Of a stretch of 64,000 nucleotides of DNA, positions 44,132-55,983 are shown one piece after another; position 1 is the stretch's first letter; every line of letters begins with the position of its first letter. A program made the position numbers and the translations under genes. The notes beneath the pieces were generated by a model that saw nothing but the letters and a program-made list of their open reading frames with translations, was not told where the DNA came from and searched no databases. The stretch is from Flaveria trinervia (lineage: Eukaryota > Streptophyta > Magnoliopsida > Asterales > Asteraceae): positions 57,945,884 to 58,009,883 of the forward strand of contig CM046442.1 of NCBI GenBank assembly GCA_025506515.1, given 5' to 3'.

Positions 44132-45927
44132 TCTTCATCATCACTAGCCTCATCATCATCACTATCATCATCTTCATCATCATCATCTCCTTCTGTTATC
44201 TTGAATGGCTCATCCTTTGATCCCTTGAGCCTGAGCATGATTGTCTTGTTTGTACCCTCCAACTCCTAATCCTCTTAGCTGATTGATCATTTTGCTTCCG
44301 GAGTTGGGCTATCTGCTGAGCTTGCTGCGATATCTGCTGAGCTTGTTGCGATATCTGCTAAGCTTGGGTAGCATTAAGCTCCGCAAGCTGACGCCGTTGG
44401 GAAGCTTTTCTTCATCAGCAGCCAACAGTTTTAGCACCATTCGGCTAAGTGCTGACAAATATTCCTCTACTCCAATGGGGGGCAGAGATGATCCCGTAGT
44501 GAATGATGGGTGGGATGATGGTTCGGCTTAGTGGCTGGTGGTGGTAGTGGTGGCAGTGGTGAATATGGGTGGTGGTGGGTGAGGTAGTGGTAGGTGGATG
44601 TGTGGTAGTAATGGTAGGTGGAGTGATAGTAGTGGTGGTGGGTGAGGTAGTGGTGGTGGTAGCTGTGGTGGCAGTGGGGAAAGAGGTAGTGATCAACGTG
44701 TACCTCCGCCTATTGGGCTTCATCTGTGGGGCTAAGCGATCCTCTTTTTCCTCGAACCCTTCTAGGGGGATGCTCCCCCTGGGATGCTGGGCTGATCTGG
44801 GGTGTAGGTAGTATTAGTCGTAGTCTCGCCAGACTCGCCCGGGCATCCTGCAACCGCCCGAATCCCTCGCTCGGTGGAAACCACCTTGCTGCCCATGGTT
44901 CGAGTCAATGGCTCCTCATCATCCTACTCCTCCTCATCAGGACAGAAATCCTGATGGAATCCTATTGTATCCGCTTCGCCATGAGTGGATGGTGGAGGTG
45001 TAACATTTTTGGTGGTGGCCCTAGATGGGGTGGGGCCAGTGTCTCCACCATCACCACTGCCATCATCATCCGAGTCATCAGTGGAGAGCACAATCTGCTC
45101 AGTGTCTGAGTCACTGTCATTGTAGCACCACTTCCTTCGTGTTAGCGCCACGTAGTCTTCCCGGGCCAAATGCCCAAACAACCTCCTTACAGGGGCTTCA
45201 CCTGCTTCCCCCTGTACACATTCATCCTCCCAAGGGTGGTGTCATCCGTGACCTCGAGCACCATGGCATCCTCCTTCTCCTTTGGCAGCGAAGGGAGCTT
45301 TTGGTCAATAATCATCTGCATAAAGAGAGGGTACATGCAAAAGCCCTCCTTGCCCTTCGCCTCGATGTTCTCCACCAGGTATGTGAAGATCATCCTCAAG
45401 AAGCTGAACTGATGGTTCAGCACCAATGCCACATAGGCATTCTGAATCTGATCCGACAGCTCATTGAAACCTCCCTTCCTTGAGGCAACACCCTTAAGCA
45501 GCACATGGGCCAAGTACTTAAATTGGGGACACAGGTTGCTCTTGTTGAGCACACCTGCGTTGATATCCCCCGAGTACTTGGCCCGCAGAAAATAGCCTCG
45601 TACAGTCAATAGGTGTAGTCGTGTAGGGCAGTCAGCATCATCCCCAAACTCCAAGACTGTCCTGAGATCTTCCTTAGTGATCTCTATAGCCTGACCAAAA
45701 ATGGAGTTCCGGATACAGTGGGGCTCTGAGGACCTATCGATGATAGCGCTTTCCCAGAAAGCCTGCTGAACTGAATGGTATGGAGTGCACGGAGTCGATA
45801 TAGCATGGAAGATCCTCAATCTCCGTAAGAATGTAATAATGCCAGAGAAATCAGCCACGTTCTAGGAGGTCAGATCCAGATGAGCACAAATGTTATGCTT
45901 CGTGCTCATAGTCCAACGACTCGCCAT
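44132..45927 (-). pseudogene. Env-like ORF of element E (truncated, degenerate)
   Basis: Start at 45925-45927 gives MASRWTMSTKHNICAHLDL, aligning with MATMKLKPRHNYVAYLSK of B. An in-frame TAG at 45862-45864 follows. The clean frame to 45187 has FLRRLRIFHAIS, QQAFWESAIIDRSSE, AIEITKEDLRTVLEFGDD, LAHVLLKGVASRKGGFNELSD and YPLFMQMIIDQKLPSLPKEKED, the same FW...EIT.DL..L...YP.F.Q pattern as the B family. A shift at 45187 leads to an acidic stretch NDSDSDTEQIVLSTDDSDDDG, a Thr/Pro-rich run (44445-44723), a glutamine-rich heptad stretch QISQQAQQISQQAQQIAQ (44300-44370) that looks like a coiled coil, and an acidic tail (44135-44200). Function unknown; no membrane segment seen. Confidence 0.72.
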
Positions 45928-47180
45928 GTGTCACACATTGTAGATAAACATTAGAGTGTGTCAACGAGTAACAATTTGGTACATTAGACTTGAAATCTTC
46001 TGTTCTGTCATGTGAATGAACTGTGCGACTGAAATCTAGTCATGCGAATTAGCTCATACGTACGATTGAGCATGCGACTGGGCTTAGTCGTATGCTATCC
46101 CATGCGTTTACACCAGTCATGCGACTAAACTCATATGCATGGTTCAGTCGTGTGATTGAGCCATTCACCCAGCTCAGTCGTGCGATTGAAGTTCCTCAGG
46201 GTGTCATTTGCATGACCGACTGTTTTTCAATTCAAATGCAAATTTTGAGAAAACTTAATGTTTGACGTTGTGGTTTGGCTCATTAGTCTCGCAAATGACC
46301 GACATAACACCTAATAACCTTTAATTGAACAATATACTTAGTTTTATTAGTTTCTTAGGCAAACTAAGTCTCGGTTAAGTTTAGAGCTCAAAATCGATTA
46401 TTAGGGCACGAATTGATTGAACTTTGGAGTGAATAGCGTCGTGCACTACCTGTATAAACACTAGAAATTATTAGATCACAATAATTAGTAGTCTAGAGCA
46501 GTCAAATGAAAATCGGGCAGCGTAACGGTACTTCGTGCGATAAAGTGAGCGATTGGGGTGAATGGGTGTCTGCGACCGACTCCCCCTCTATTTATACTAG
46601 GGTTTCTTCCAGTCATGCAACTGAACCTAGTCGCATACTTGATTTGTGCGACTGGCACAATCGGTCACCTTCAGTCGTGCGACTACGTTTCAGTCGTGCG
46701 AATGTGTCATTCGGTCACCTCCATTCATGTGGTTGGTTCAATCTTGTGATCCAATCGTGTGAGTTTACCCATGCTGATGGTCCAATCGCACGTTTGGGCC
46801 ATGCGTGTGGTTTAGTCGTGCGATTGGGCTTATACGTATGGTCCAATCGTACGGTTGGTCCATACTCATGGTCCAGTCGTGCGAATGGGCTCATATGTAT
46901 GGTCCAATCGTACGGCTGGTCCATACTCATGGTCCAGTCATGCGAATGGCTCATACTTATGATTTTAACTTTATGACCATTTGACACTTAACCCTTTTAA
47001 CTATTGATAAAACATTTCGAGCATTCGATCATCATAGACATGACCATTTTAACTTAGAGAACTTTTGATCACCTCAGACGTGATCCTTTTAATATTTGAA
47101 AACCCGTTTGCTCACCTCAGACATGACCCTTTTTAGTGATTAAATCCCAGATAGAATTCTAATGCATAGTCTGATGTTTA
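45928..47180 (-). promoter_or_regulatory. Pol-env spacer of E, env side: palindromic repeats and TATA box
   Basis: Dense with variants of CAGTCGTGCGACTG and CAATCGTACGGTTGG (46010-46200 and 46610-46960). A minus-strand TATA box TATAAATAGAG lies at 46586-46596, about 660 bp before the env-like ATG. The same repeats occur in the E LTR (55440-55680) and leader (54700-54920). No protein-like frame; the plus-strand frame at 46506-46976 is repeat-derived. Confidence 0.6.
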
Positions 47181-48550
47181 ATAACTAAACTGACAAAAGA
47201 TTAAACAAATGACACAACTAGAACTAAAAGACAAAACTAAAACATATTTTTGTAATTTTGTGTGAGGTGGAAATCCGAAGATAGATATCACTAAGATTTA
47301 TTTCTCGAACAGACAGCTTCAAGTTATTTTGACCATAACTGGAACGATTCGTTATGGAATCATACAGGTAAATCAAATCATTCGAGACATGCTACCAAAA
47401 CCTTTTGATGCTAGATTCTTGTTTTCATCAAGAGTCATTAGCAATTCTAGGAAATCATACTAGTGCCACAAGATGCACACAGTGATTTTGACTTTCAAAT
47501 GTTGCAGCCATGATGATTGTCAGTATACTTGTCATCTTAAAACTATACATAGACTTTTCACATAGATTGGTGATGATCTAAGGTTTAATTATTTCAACAA
47601 GCATTTGTGGATCCCACACTTATATGGTAATCAACGTTCCTCAAGAGATTTTTGAGCGGTCTACGGGTATCATTCAAGAAGAAACTATTCTAGAGCTTTC
47701 AAAGAGCTGCAAAGCCTCAGGTCAGTGCCACCGCACAACAGAGAGGCGCAAACAACAATGAATTCTAGAGTATTTAGGTTATGCTTATCCTCAGGTCAGT
47801 GTCACCGCACAGCAGAGAGGCACACAACCTATCTTCTTGTTTGAGCAATTATATTCTTTTTGTACAGATCGCACCAACAACATAGGTTATTAGCTTGATT
47901 GCATTTTGCAATTTTCATGTGCTTTGCTCATTTTTATGGTCATCCGCACACATATGTGGCGTTTATTTTGCTCGTCACCCCTTATTGGAACTTCATTGAT
48001 TGTGTTAACCAGGGATAAGATGTTCACCCACAGCTTGTTGAACAATTTAGTTTGAACTTGAAATCACCAACGAGGTCTACTTATCTATTGTGTTGAATCT
48101 ACCGACACGTCATGTAATGGTCTAGCAACCTTTAGGTCTACTTTCTCCGTGTTACCTTAGTAGTCGCTAGTTCTACTATCATTTTTCCTTTTATGTTGCT
48201 TAGACTTCTTGCACTTGTACTTCGAATTTTGCATTTTAAACGATTTCATTCTTTTAAAGTCCCAAACTATTTGTTCATGTGTACTATCATTTTTCATAGT
48301 CATTGAATCAATATCATATATACGATCTCATTTCTCTTAGCTAGACTTTCCTCCCCCCTCGTTTTTTTTTTGTTTTTTTTTTGTTTATTTTTTTATGTAC
48401 TGAATATAAAACAACTAAATTTAATATTAACTTAACCTATTCTCCCCCTAAAATTCTAAAACCGAAAATGTTTTTGCGTTTAGAATTTTGTTAGGTGAAG
48501 AAATAAAATAAAATAAAAAATAAAAGTAAAAATGAAATCTACTTGTCGGA
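47181..48550 (-). other. Pol-env spacer of E, pol side
   Basis: Non-coding. Contains a purine-rich tract on the minus strand at 48340-48395 (A-rich then GAGGGGGGAGGAAAG), a second (TAGGGGGAGAATAGG) near 48438-48454, and two 40-bp imperfect direct repeats starting at 47715 and 47789. I see no gene in it. Confidence 0.6.
47715..47830. repeat. Two-copy direct repeat, 74-bp period
   Basis: CCTCAGGTCAGTGCCACCGC (47715) and CCTCAGGTCAGTGTCACCGC (47789) begin two near-identical blocks of about 40 bp, each followed by CAGAGAGGC. Confidence 0.8.
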
Positions 48551-50431
48551 CTAAGTACTGTCATCATCGGAAATCACTTCACTTTTCTTTTTAACGCCGT
48601 TGACCTCTAACAGATATAGAAAAGGTGGTTTTTCAAAGTCTTTTGTAGAGAGATTAGCGTGTTGAAAATCCGTATTTATTTTAACAACATCAATCAAATG
48701 TTTTTCAAAACAATCACGTATAAAGTGATATTTAATTCTGATGTGTTTGGTTTTAGGATGTTGGACCGGATTTTTAGTTATGGCTATAGCAGCAGAGTTA
48801 TCAACATAAATAGGAGTGTTAGAGAATTGTAAACCGTAATCCCACATTTGCTATTTAATCCAGATGATCTGTCAACAGCAACTTGTAGTAGCAACATATT
48901 CAGCTTCACAGGTTGACAGAGCAAACAAGGTGTGCTTCTTACACTGCCAGGTGACTAATCTTCTCCCAAAGAATTGACATCCCGCTGATGTTGACTTGTA
49001 GTTCATTTTGCAACCGCCGTAATCCAAGTCACTATACGCTGTAAGCTCGAAATCATCATCATGAGGATACCACAACCTGAGTGTTAGGGTTCCCTTCAGA
49101 TGACAAAATATCCTTTTAACACTGATGAGATGATTGACTTTCAGCTTCGCCTGATATCTGGAGCATAGACACGTCGCGTACATGATATCTGCTCGTAAGG
49201 CGGTGAGGTACATGAGAGATCCGATCATTCCTCGGTACATGGTGGCATCAACCAGATCGCCACTTTCATCGGGTGCCACATCGTGGTTTGTAGAAAGTGG
49301 AATCCCAGCTGCCAAAGCATTCTCCATATCGAACCGACTGAGAATATCGCCTACATACTTGTTTTGATGTAGGAAAATTCCCTTAGGTGTCTGATCCACC
49401 TATAACCCGAGAAAGAACTTCATTTCTCCCATGGCACTCATCTCAAATTCTACCTTCATTACTGCTTCAAATTCTTTACACAATTCTTCGTTTTTGGACC
49501 CGAATATTATGTCATCAACATAGATCTGTACAAGCAGTAAGTCACCATCCTTTTCTTTGATAAACAATGTACAATCAATCACTCCTCTTCGAAACCCGTG
49601 TTTCACAAGATGAGTCGAGATCTTCTCATACCACGCTCTGGGGGCTTGATGAAGCCCGTATAGAGCCTTACCTAGCTTGTAAACTCTATCCCGATGATAC
49701 GGATCCTCAAATCCTTCAGGTTGGCTGACATACACTGTCTCCCGGATTTCACCATGAAGGAATGCACTCATCACATCAAGCTGATAGACTTTAATCTTCA
49801 TATACGATGCATAGGCTAGGAAGATACGGATGGCTTCCTTTCTTGCTACAGGTGCAAACACTTCGTTGTAAACGATTCCCTTGACTTGTTGAAATCCTTG
49901 AACTTCTAGTCGGGCCTTGTTTCTGATAATGACCCCTTGGTCATCCTTCTTGCATTTTAAAACCCATTTAGTGCCAATGACCTTGGCACCTTTAGGTCTA
50001 TCCACCAGAGTCCACACTCCTAACTTCTTGAAATGAAGAAGTTCTTCTTGCATGGCACTCACCCAAGCCTCATTATTTAAGGCGTCACTTACATATTTTG
50101 GCTCAAATTGAAACACAAAACATCGATAAGCACCATCGTGAAGGTAGCCTTTTTCCATGACTGAGGCATAATCAGCTGAATATAGCCGATTACTTATCTG
50201 TACTCCCGATTGTACATCCCCTATGACATTGTCCTGAGGATGATAAACATTTAGTCGAGATCTAGGAGTGGTGGGTACAACTACCTCATTATCCAGATTG
50301 TGAACCGCAGTTTCAATATCTGAGGCAGTGGGAGTATGGGGTTCCGAAGTGTCATAGGCATCAACATCTGATGCGTGTGTACTTGTAGTAGTAGGAACAT
50401 GTTCCTCCTGATCCACCTGAATGTTTTCCAC
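48551..50431 (-). pseudogene. pol: Element E reverse transcriptase and RNase H (few breaks)
   Basis: One long frame from 50431 to 49400, interrupted by a single TAG (codon after FFLGL) and continuing in frame to 48872. RT motifs: NNEAWVSAMQEELLHFKK, GTKWVLKCKKDDQG, KARLEVQGFQQVKG, YQLDVMSAFLHG (usual Lys is Met), LYGLHQAPRAWY and QIYVDDIIFGSKN with an intact YVDD. RNase H: SDLDYGGCK, STCEAEYVATTSC, then a stop, and YVDNSAAIAITKNPVQH in the 48551-48847 frame. The best-preserved RT of the Sirevirus-like copies. Confidence 0.92.
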
Positions 50432-51960
50432 TTCTTCATCATCAGAAGAGGAGTCACTTACCTCCAGTGCTCCCCCTACGTTACTAGAAGGCTGACCTTA
50501 TGAACCGGATGTTATCGAGTCTAGGGGCGGTGTGTTTAAGACATCATACATCATCTTCGTCGATAGCTCAGCATCTGAAGGAGTGAGAGTAATATTGAAG
50601 GACTCGAAGAATCCATCATAATCGAAAAAGAAGGCAGGTCCTTTTCCTGCAAGGGGGTGGTGAATCTCTGAACATCGACATTGCACCACACTTCTACTTG
50701 ACCCATTGAGTTGTTGTAAACCCTCTTATTCGGTATGTTGTATCCTAGAAAAATACCTTCTTCAACCTTTTCACTGAACTTTCCAGACTGATGTTTCTTT
50801 AGTAGTGTACAAGGTGCGCCAAACAGTTCAAGATACTCCAGATTAGGTTTACGTCGTTGGAGCAACTCGTAACAAGTTTTACCATGTCGTTTAACCACCA
50901 AGACTCAATTCAGAGTGTAACATGCATTTGCTACTGCCTCATTCCAGAATTGGATAGGTAGTTTCGAGTCTGCTAGCATCATCCTGTCTGTCTCTATCAA
51001 GCTTCTGTTCTTCTGTTCAGAAACACTGTTCATTTGTGGAGTGTAGGCAGATGTGAACTGATGTACACTTCCCTTTTCTTTGCAGAATGCCTCCATCCAC
51101 TGATTGTTGAATTCTGTATCGTTGTTTGAGCGAATCTAACGTACCTTTAACTTGTATAGAGATTCCAATGTGGCCACAAGCTGTTTAAACGAATCAAATA
51201 TTTCTGATTTGGATTTCAGAAACATTACCCAAGAGAATCTGGAATAGTCATCGGTGACTACATAACAATACAGATCTCCAGCGATGCTCTTGGTGCTCAC
51301 AGGACCAAATAGATCCATATGTAGAAGTTCAAGAGGCAATTCAATAGAGTTGACATTCTTTGCCTTGTGAGACTTCTTGGTCTGTTTCCCTTTCTTACAC
51401 GCCACACAGAAATCCGGAAGTTGAAAGTTTTTGACATTAACTCCATTGACCAAATCATTTTGATTGAGATGATTCATCTTCCTTGGATTTATGTGTCATA
51501 TTCTCCTATGCCAAAAGATGGATTCCTTCTCAGTTTCCTTTGACAAGAAGCATTGGACTTGATGATCGGTTGTGGAGACCTTTGATAGATCCAAGATGTA
51601 TAAGTCATTATACCTTGAAGCTGACATTAAAATTTGGTCCTCTGGAATGATGTACTCCTTCTTCAACACGTAGCACTTCTTGTTATCAAGAACAACCTTC
51701 AAACCTTTATCACATATCTGTGATACAGAAAGTAAGTTATTTTGTAGTTGTTGAACATAGTTGACCTTGTCAAACTTAACTTTCTGATTTCCCACTTCTC
51801 CTTATGCAGTGTTGTAACATCCTTTATTTCCATGAAAAGAAACATGTCCTACTTTGATCTATTTGACATTTGAGAGGAGTGACAGGTTCCCGGTCATGGG
51901 CCTGGATGCTCCACTATCCACAATCCAAGTGTTTATGATAGCACTATAACGAACACCCTG
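50432..51960 (-). pseudogene. pol: Element E protease and integrase (catalytic Asp lost)
   Basis: Protease WIVDSGASRPMTG, DSG at 51910-51918. A GAG-pre-integrase fragment FWHRRI is followed by a shift to MNHLNQNDLVNGVNV...CVACKKGK. Integrase starts LLHMDLFGPV (Asp at 51313-51315) and YVVTDDYSRFSWVMF. After a TAG near 51137 the second catalytic site reads IRSNNDTEF: codon 51124-51126 is AAC (Asn) instead of the family GAC (Asp). The Glu box is NSVSEQKNRSL. The tail LFGAPCTLLKKH, IFLGYN is in the 50551-50901 frame. Integrase would be inactive even if the frame were whole. Confidence 0.9.
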
Positions 51961-54639
51961 CACATTCAAAGGAAATGATTAGTGAAGGTTTGGGACCCAA
52001 GCCTTAACTGGCTTAGGTAACCTAGAGGAATCACACATCATAAATTCAACCCACTGTCCATTTGAAGGCGAGGGCATATCATTCTTCTTACTACATTCAG
52101 TATCAGACATTTGATTCGATTTTTCTTTCCACATGCCAGTTTTGTGCAAGGCTTGTTTGTGATAAATGGACGACTGGCTTATGGTTTGAACTTTAGTTTC
52201 ATTATTTCTTTTAGGTGGAGTAATAGAACTCTTTTTAGAAGAAATCTGTACCACAATCAACCTTTAACATGTTGGGAAAGACGTCTCTATAGGGAAGTGT
52301 GTGAGACCGTTGTGACTTTGGGCTTGTTGGGTTTTGTCACTTCTTGTTATGTTTTATCTTCTTTAACAAAATTAATTGTTTAAACCTTTTTAACATCTTT
52401 ACCTTTTTGTTTATTTGAACTTAGACATGAAGCACGTGTTTGGTTAACTTGTTTGGTCTTTTTGGGTTCAGTATTAGACGTTGTTGAATCTGACTTTCCC
52501 TTAACCTTCTCAAATTGCTCATCCAAATTGACGATAGGCATTTTACCCTTAGATTTCAAATTGTCCTCCTTCAGTTTAGTGATAGATTCCATCGTTTTAC
52601 ACGTGGAATCTAGATCACTAACTAGAGGAGTGGTCACCACATGATCCTTAATAGGATTGTTATTTACCGGTCGACATTTAGTATTTAACAAGATCTGATG
52701 TGGTGGTGGAACCACCTTATAACCTAATCCCTCCCTGTTATTTCGTTCTTTCACTAAGTTTTTAACTATGTGAGAAAAACTGGTCCAACTTTGCAGTTTT
52801 TGTTTTAATGAATTTACTTCTACTTCCAAAACTACTTTTCACTTCGGTTTCTCTAAGTTGTTTATTTAACAGTTCTATTCTCTCTTTGTAACTGTGCTCA
52901 TTTAGTTTTAAAATGCGATTTGCTTCTGTACACAGTTGCAAATCCTTTACTAAGTTATCGTTGTGATCTAATAACCTAGCAAATTTCAAATCTATGCTTT
53001 CCCTAAATTTATACATTCATAAGAAGCATGATTGTCAAACAGTTGGTCTTTAGTACTTACTTGTGAAGATTCAGTTGAATCTGCCATCAATGCAGAGGTT
53101 GACTCTTCAGCTGCTGGAGATTCTGAACATGTCGTTTTGGTATCTTCTTCATGACCATTTTCGCAGTATCTTCAGTTTCTGACATTGCTAGTTTGACCAC
53201 GATATCATCTTCACTTTCAGTATCGTCATCCAACACCTCGACATTTGCAATGTTAGATTCTCCCAGAGACACAAATTTGAAGGTCCAATCTTGTCCTTCG
53301 TCACCTTGAGCGGTCAAGGCCTTTGTCTCTATACTAGACGAGGTAGCTCCACCAATTGGTTTGTCCTGATGGTTAAAAGTTGAGAACGGGTTGTCGTTAC
53401 CTGTCTTCTTGGGCTTTACACACTCACATTTAAAGTGCCTCTTCTCTCCACAGTTGAAACATGTAACTTTGGACTTATCGAAACCAAAAGTAGTGTCTTT
53501 AGTGGCTATCAAGTTCTATCCCGTCTTCTTAACAAACTTTTTAGCTCTCCGCACAGCACTTGCCAATGCCCACATTACGTCCATTCTTTCAAGCTCGTTC
53601 TCGTCTATCTGTTCGTAATCTTCATCTACTAGATGGCAGTTACCAATCTTTCCTACAACCAAACCGTCATACCAATGAACAACAGCTGCCAATAGATCCA
53701 TATGTTCTTTAGCCACCTCCACAGTGATATTCCCGAGGTTCTCGGTCTTTAACTTGGTAGCATTAGCCTCAGGTGCAATATAATGAGTACTTGATGACCC
53801 AGACGTGTCAGACCCTGAAGCTATGGTTGGTGAAGGAGCCGTTGAACTTGAAACAAATGCAGTCTGAAGGGGTGCTCCTGAACTGGCTGTTGTGGAAGAG
53901 GCGTTTAAAGTGAAGGATTTTGGTCATATATTCCTTTCTGCGACCTGTATTTCATCCTAAGTTCCTCCTCTCTTAATTTCAGGATGAAGTCGTTTATGTC
54001 TAATTTTCCCAATATACTGTTTTGTCTCAAATTAGATACAAACGAATCCCACTTCTCTAGTACACCATCCACCAAGTTGGACACCTTGTCTTGCATTGAT
54101 TTTGTAACTCCATGAATATGCAGCTCACTCATGAGATGATAGAACCTGTCGATTACATCATCCAGACTTTCTTTACCCATTGAAAAGAAGTTGTCAAACT
54201 CCTTCTTCAAAGCTTTTGCCTTTAGTGCTTTTAACAAAGCATTTCCGTCATAGTGTTTTTCCAAGGCTATCCAAAGTTTCTTTGCCTGTTTATTCTCAGA
54301 AAATTGATGGAGGATATCCTTTGGAATAGACTGAGTTAACAGGGCGTAGAACTTCTTCTCTACATTATATTTCTCCTTCTGGATGTCAATCATCCCTCCC
54401 AATGTTAATTTTACCTGATCTGCACCAACCGGCATGTCATATCCTGTTTCAATGGATTCCCAAAGGTTGGGATCAACTCCATTGAGGTAGATCTCGAAAC
54501 GTTGCTTCCATTGTGGGTAATCGTCTGACGTTATAAGATTAGGTGGTTTATTTTGATTCCTAGTCTCATTCTCCAAAAGAAATAGGTTCTGGATCCGTGT
54601 GTCTCTACCTGCAGTGAATACGGAGTATTGTTCTTCCAT
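51961..54639 (-). pseudogene. gag: Element E gag (long Sirevirus-type, broken)
   Basis: ATG at 54637-54639 (MEEQYSVFTAGRDTRIQNLF) opens a clean 244-codon Gag N-terminal domain: DDYPQWKQRFEIYLNG, AKKLWIALEKHYDG, SLDDVIDRFYHLMSELHIHG and ILKLREEELRMKY. Later frames hold HWYDGLVVGKIGNCHLVDEDYEQID, a CCHC knuckle CFNCGEKRHFKCEC at 53420-53461, an acidic stretch EVLDDDTESEDD, and a coiled coil (DLQLCTEANRILKLNEHSYKER, LLNKQLRETEV, 52790-53010). The end near 51979 (VKAWVPNLH) borders protease. Frame breaks at about 53900, 53515, 53085, 52800 and 52300. Confidence 0.87.
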
Positions 54640-55135
54640 CTCGCTAACTTTAAACTTTCTAAATCAAATACTTCAAATACTTCACTTGTGGGAATGGACC
54701 ACTCATGCGATTGAACATATGCGAATGAGTCAATCATGCGAATGATGTGTGCGAATGAATTCAATCGTGCGATTGGATTCAGTCGTGCATAAGGAGAGTG
54801 CAGTTGGAGTCTATGCAAATGAAGCTGGTCAGTCGTACGAATGAACAAGGCGACTGAGTTCAATCGTGCATATGAGAGGTGTGAATGGGTTCAGTCATGC
54901 GATAGAGTCAATCGTGCGACTGAAGGCTGCTATTTTTGCAAAAACAAAGGTTTTGAACACTTTGACAAAAAAACATGAATTTCTTACAAACCCTAATTGC
55001 CGTATGCCAAAAAACGTTAACTTTTTGACCTGGAAACGTCAAAAAATACTGTTTAGCACAAAAAGATTAAGTTTTTGAGTGATAACGCGATTTTTATATC
55101 AAAATCAATTGAATCACACGCAAATCAAGAGCAAA
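54640..55135 (-). other. Leader of element E with palindromic repeats
   Basis: Between PBS and gag. 54690-54925 is filled with TCATGCGAATGA, CAATCGTGCGATTGG and CAGTCGTGC variants, the same family as in the E LTR. The rest is AT-rich. No gene. Confidence 0.7.
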
Positions 55136-55147
55136 GCTCTGATACCA
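55136..55147 (-). other. Primer binding site of E
   Basis: Minus-strand TGGTATCAGAGC, a perfect tRNA-Met site, two bases from the LTR end. Confidence 0.93.
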
Positions 55148-55149
55148 CT

Positions 55150-55866
55150 TGTTAGGACCGTTTAGGTATGGAGTACTAACTGATTTACTTGTATACCAAA
55201 CCAAATAGTGCAGAATCCTATTTGGTTGGCGAACCAATTAGTGAGAACGCAAGTATAATCGATCTAAGAATGAATCAAAATGTTAAGAATGATTGTAAGA
55301 TGATTAACTGCGATCTATGAACTTGGAACAGGTTTTCTTGAGTCTCTGGACGGCTAGGTTACGACTATGTGCGTAGGTATTCGAATTGTTATGTTTTTCC
55401 ATGAATTAGGTGGTATTTATATGTTAGGGTTTTTGTTTGTGCGACTAAACCATTAGCATGGTTCAGTCGTGCGACTGAAGCATGTGATTGATCCATCCGC
55501 ATGACAGAAGGTCCAGTCGTGCGACTGAGTCAATCTTATGTCTCAATCGTGCGACTGATCTAGTCTCCTGGTTCAGTCGTGCCACTGGTTCATTAGCATG
55601 AAGTATTCATGCGTATGGTCCATTAGCATGAAGTATTCATGCGTATGGTCCATTAGCATGGTCCATTCGCATGAGAACTTCACACAATTAAGTTTAAACA
55701 TGTTTCTCAATTATTATTGACTAAGAATTATGTAAATAACCACAAACCTATATAGTTAGTTCAATATGCGTTATCACACAATAAACAATGAAATATTAAA
55801 CATTATATGCATCAACCACACATTGTATTTTCATTCATACCCATTCAATTACATATATCTAAGACA
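55150..55866 (-). repeat. 5' LTR of element E (outer end tentative)
   Basis: Sense strand ends GGTCCTAACA next to the PBS. A TATA box TATAAATA (minus) is at 55414-55421, and U3 carries palindromic CAGTCGTGCGACTG repeats (55440-55680). The outer end is guessed at TGTCTTAG (55866), the first TG that gives TGT...ACA ends; no target duplication can be checked because the 3' LTR is missing. Confidence 0.6.
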
Positions 55867-55983
55867 TGAAAGACATTTTACATTAAGCTCCTAAACTAGG
55901 TACACATGTATCTATAAGATGACACAACCCTTGGTATGCCTTCCTCAAAATGACTCTGAATAATGGAGTCTATAGGGTCCAAA
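55867..55983. other. Unassigned 117 bp between E and F
   Basis: Matches none of the elements in the window. It may be residual E LTR, old host sequence or a fragment of another repeat. Ends CCAAA next to the F LTR, which would be F's left target duplication. Confidence 0.4.

Larger units (their letters stand above)
44132..55866 (-). mobile_element. Sirevirus-like element E, 3' LTR missing
   Basis: Minus-strand copia element: 5' LTR about 55150-55866, PBS 55136-55147, repeat-rich leader, gag (51961-54639), PR-IN-RT-RH (48551-51960), a 2.6-kb spacer, and an env-like ORF (44132-45927). It ends in the acidic C-terminus of the env-like ORF without PPT or 3' LTR. Diverged from B/B2 in sequence but identical in gene order. 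Left end is a rearrangement junction; right end is tentative because no second LTR exists for comparison. Confidence 0.82.

Noticed and set aside
44283..45483. Plus-strand frames of 80-152 codons (Val/Gly- and His-rich)
   Set aside because: Antisense shadows of the Thr/Pro-rich and acidic segments of the env-like ORF of E.
46506..46987. Overlapping frames on both strands with CGW/MVQSC-type repeats
   Set aside because: Produced by the palindromic CAGTCGTGCGACTG repeats in the E spacer.
46440..47170. A second LTR of element E
   Set aside because: It shares the repeat family and has a TATA box, but not the LTR sequence itself: the TGTTAGGACC end, PBS and PPT are absent, and it sits between pol and the env-like ORF, so it is a spacer and not an LTR.
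48363..48400. Poly-T run suggesting a processed retrogene tail or LINE/SINE end
   Set aside because: No adjacent cDNA-like sequence or target duplication; better read as an A-rich/purine-rich tract of element E on the minus strand.
54531..54863. 110-codon minus-strand frame upstream of E gag
   Set aside because: Most of it is leader repeat sequence, and it overlaps the true gag start in another frame.
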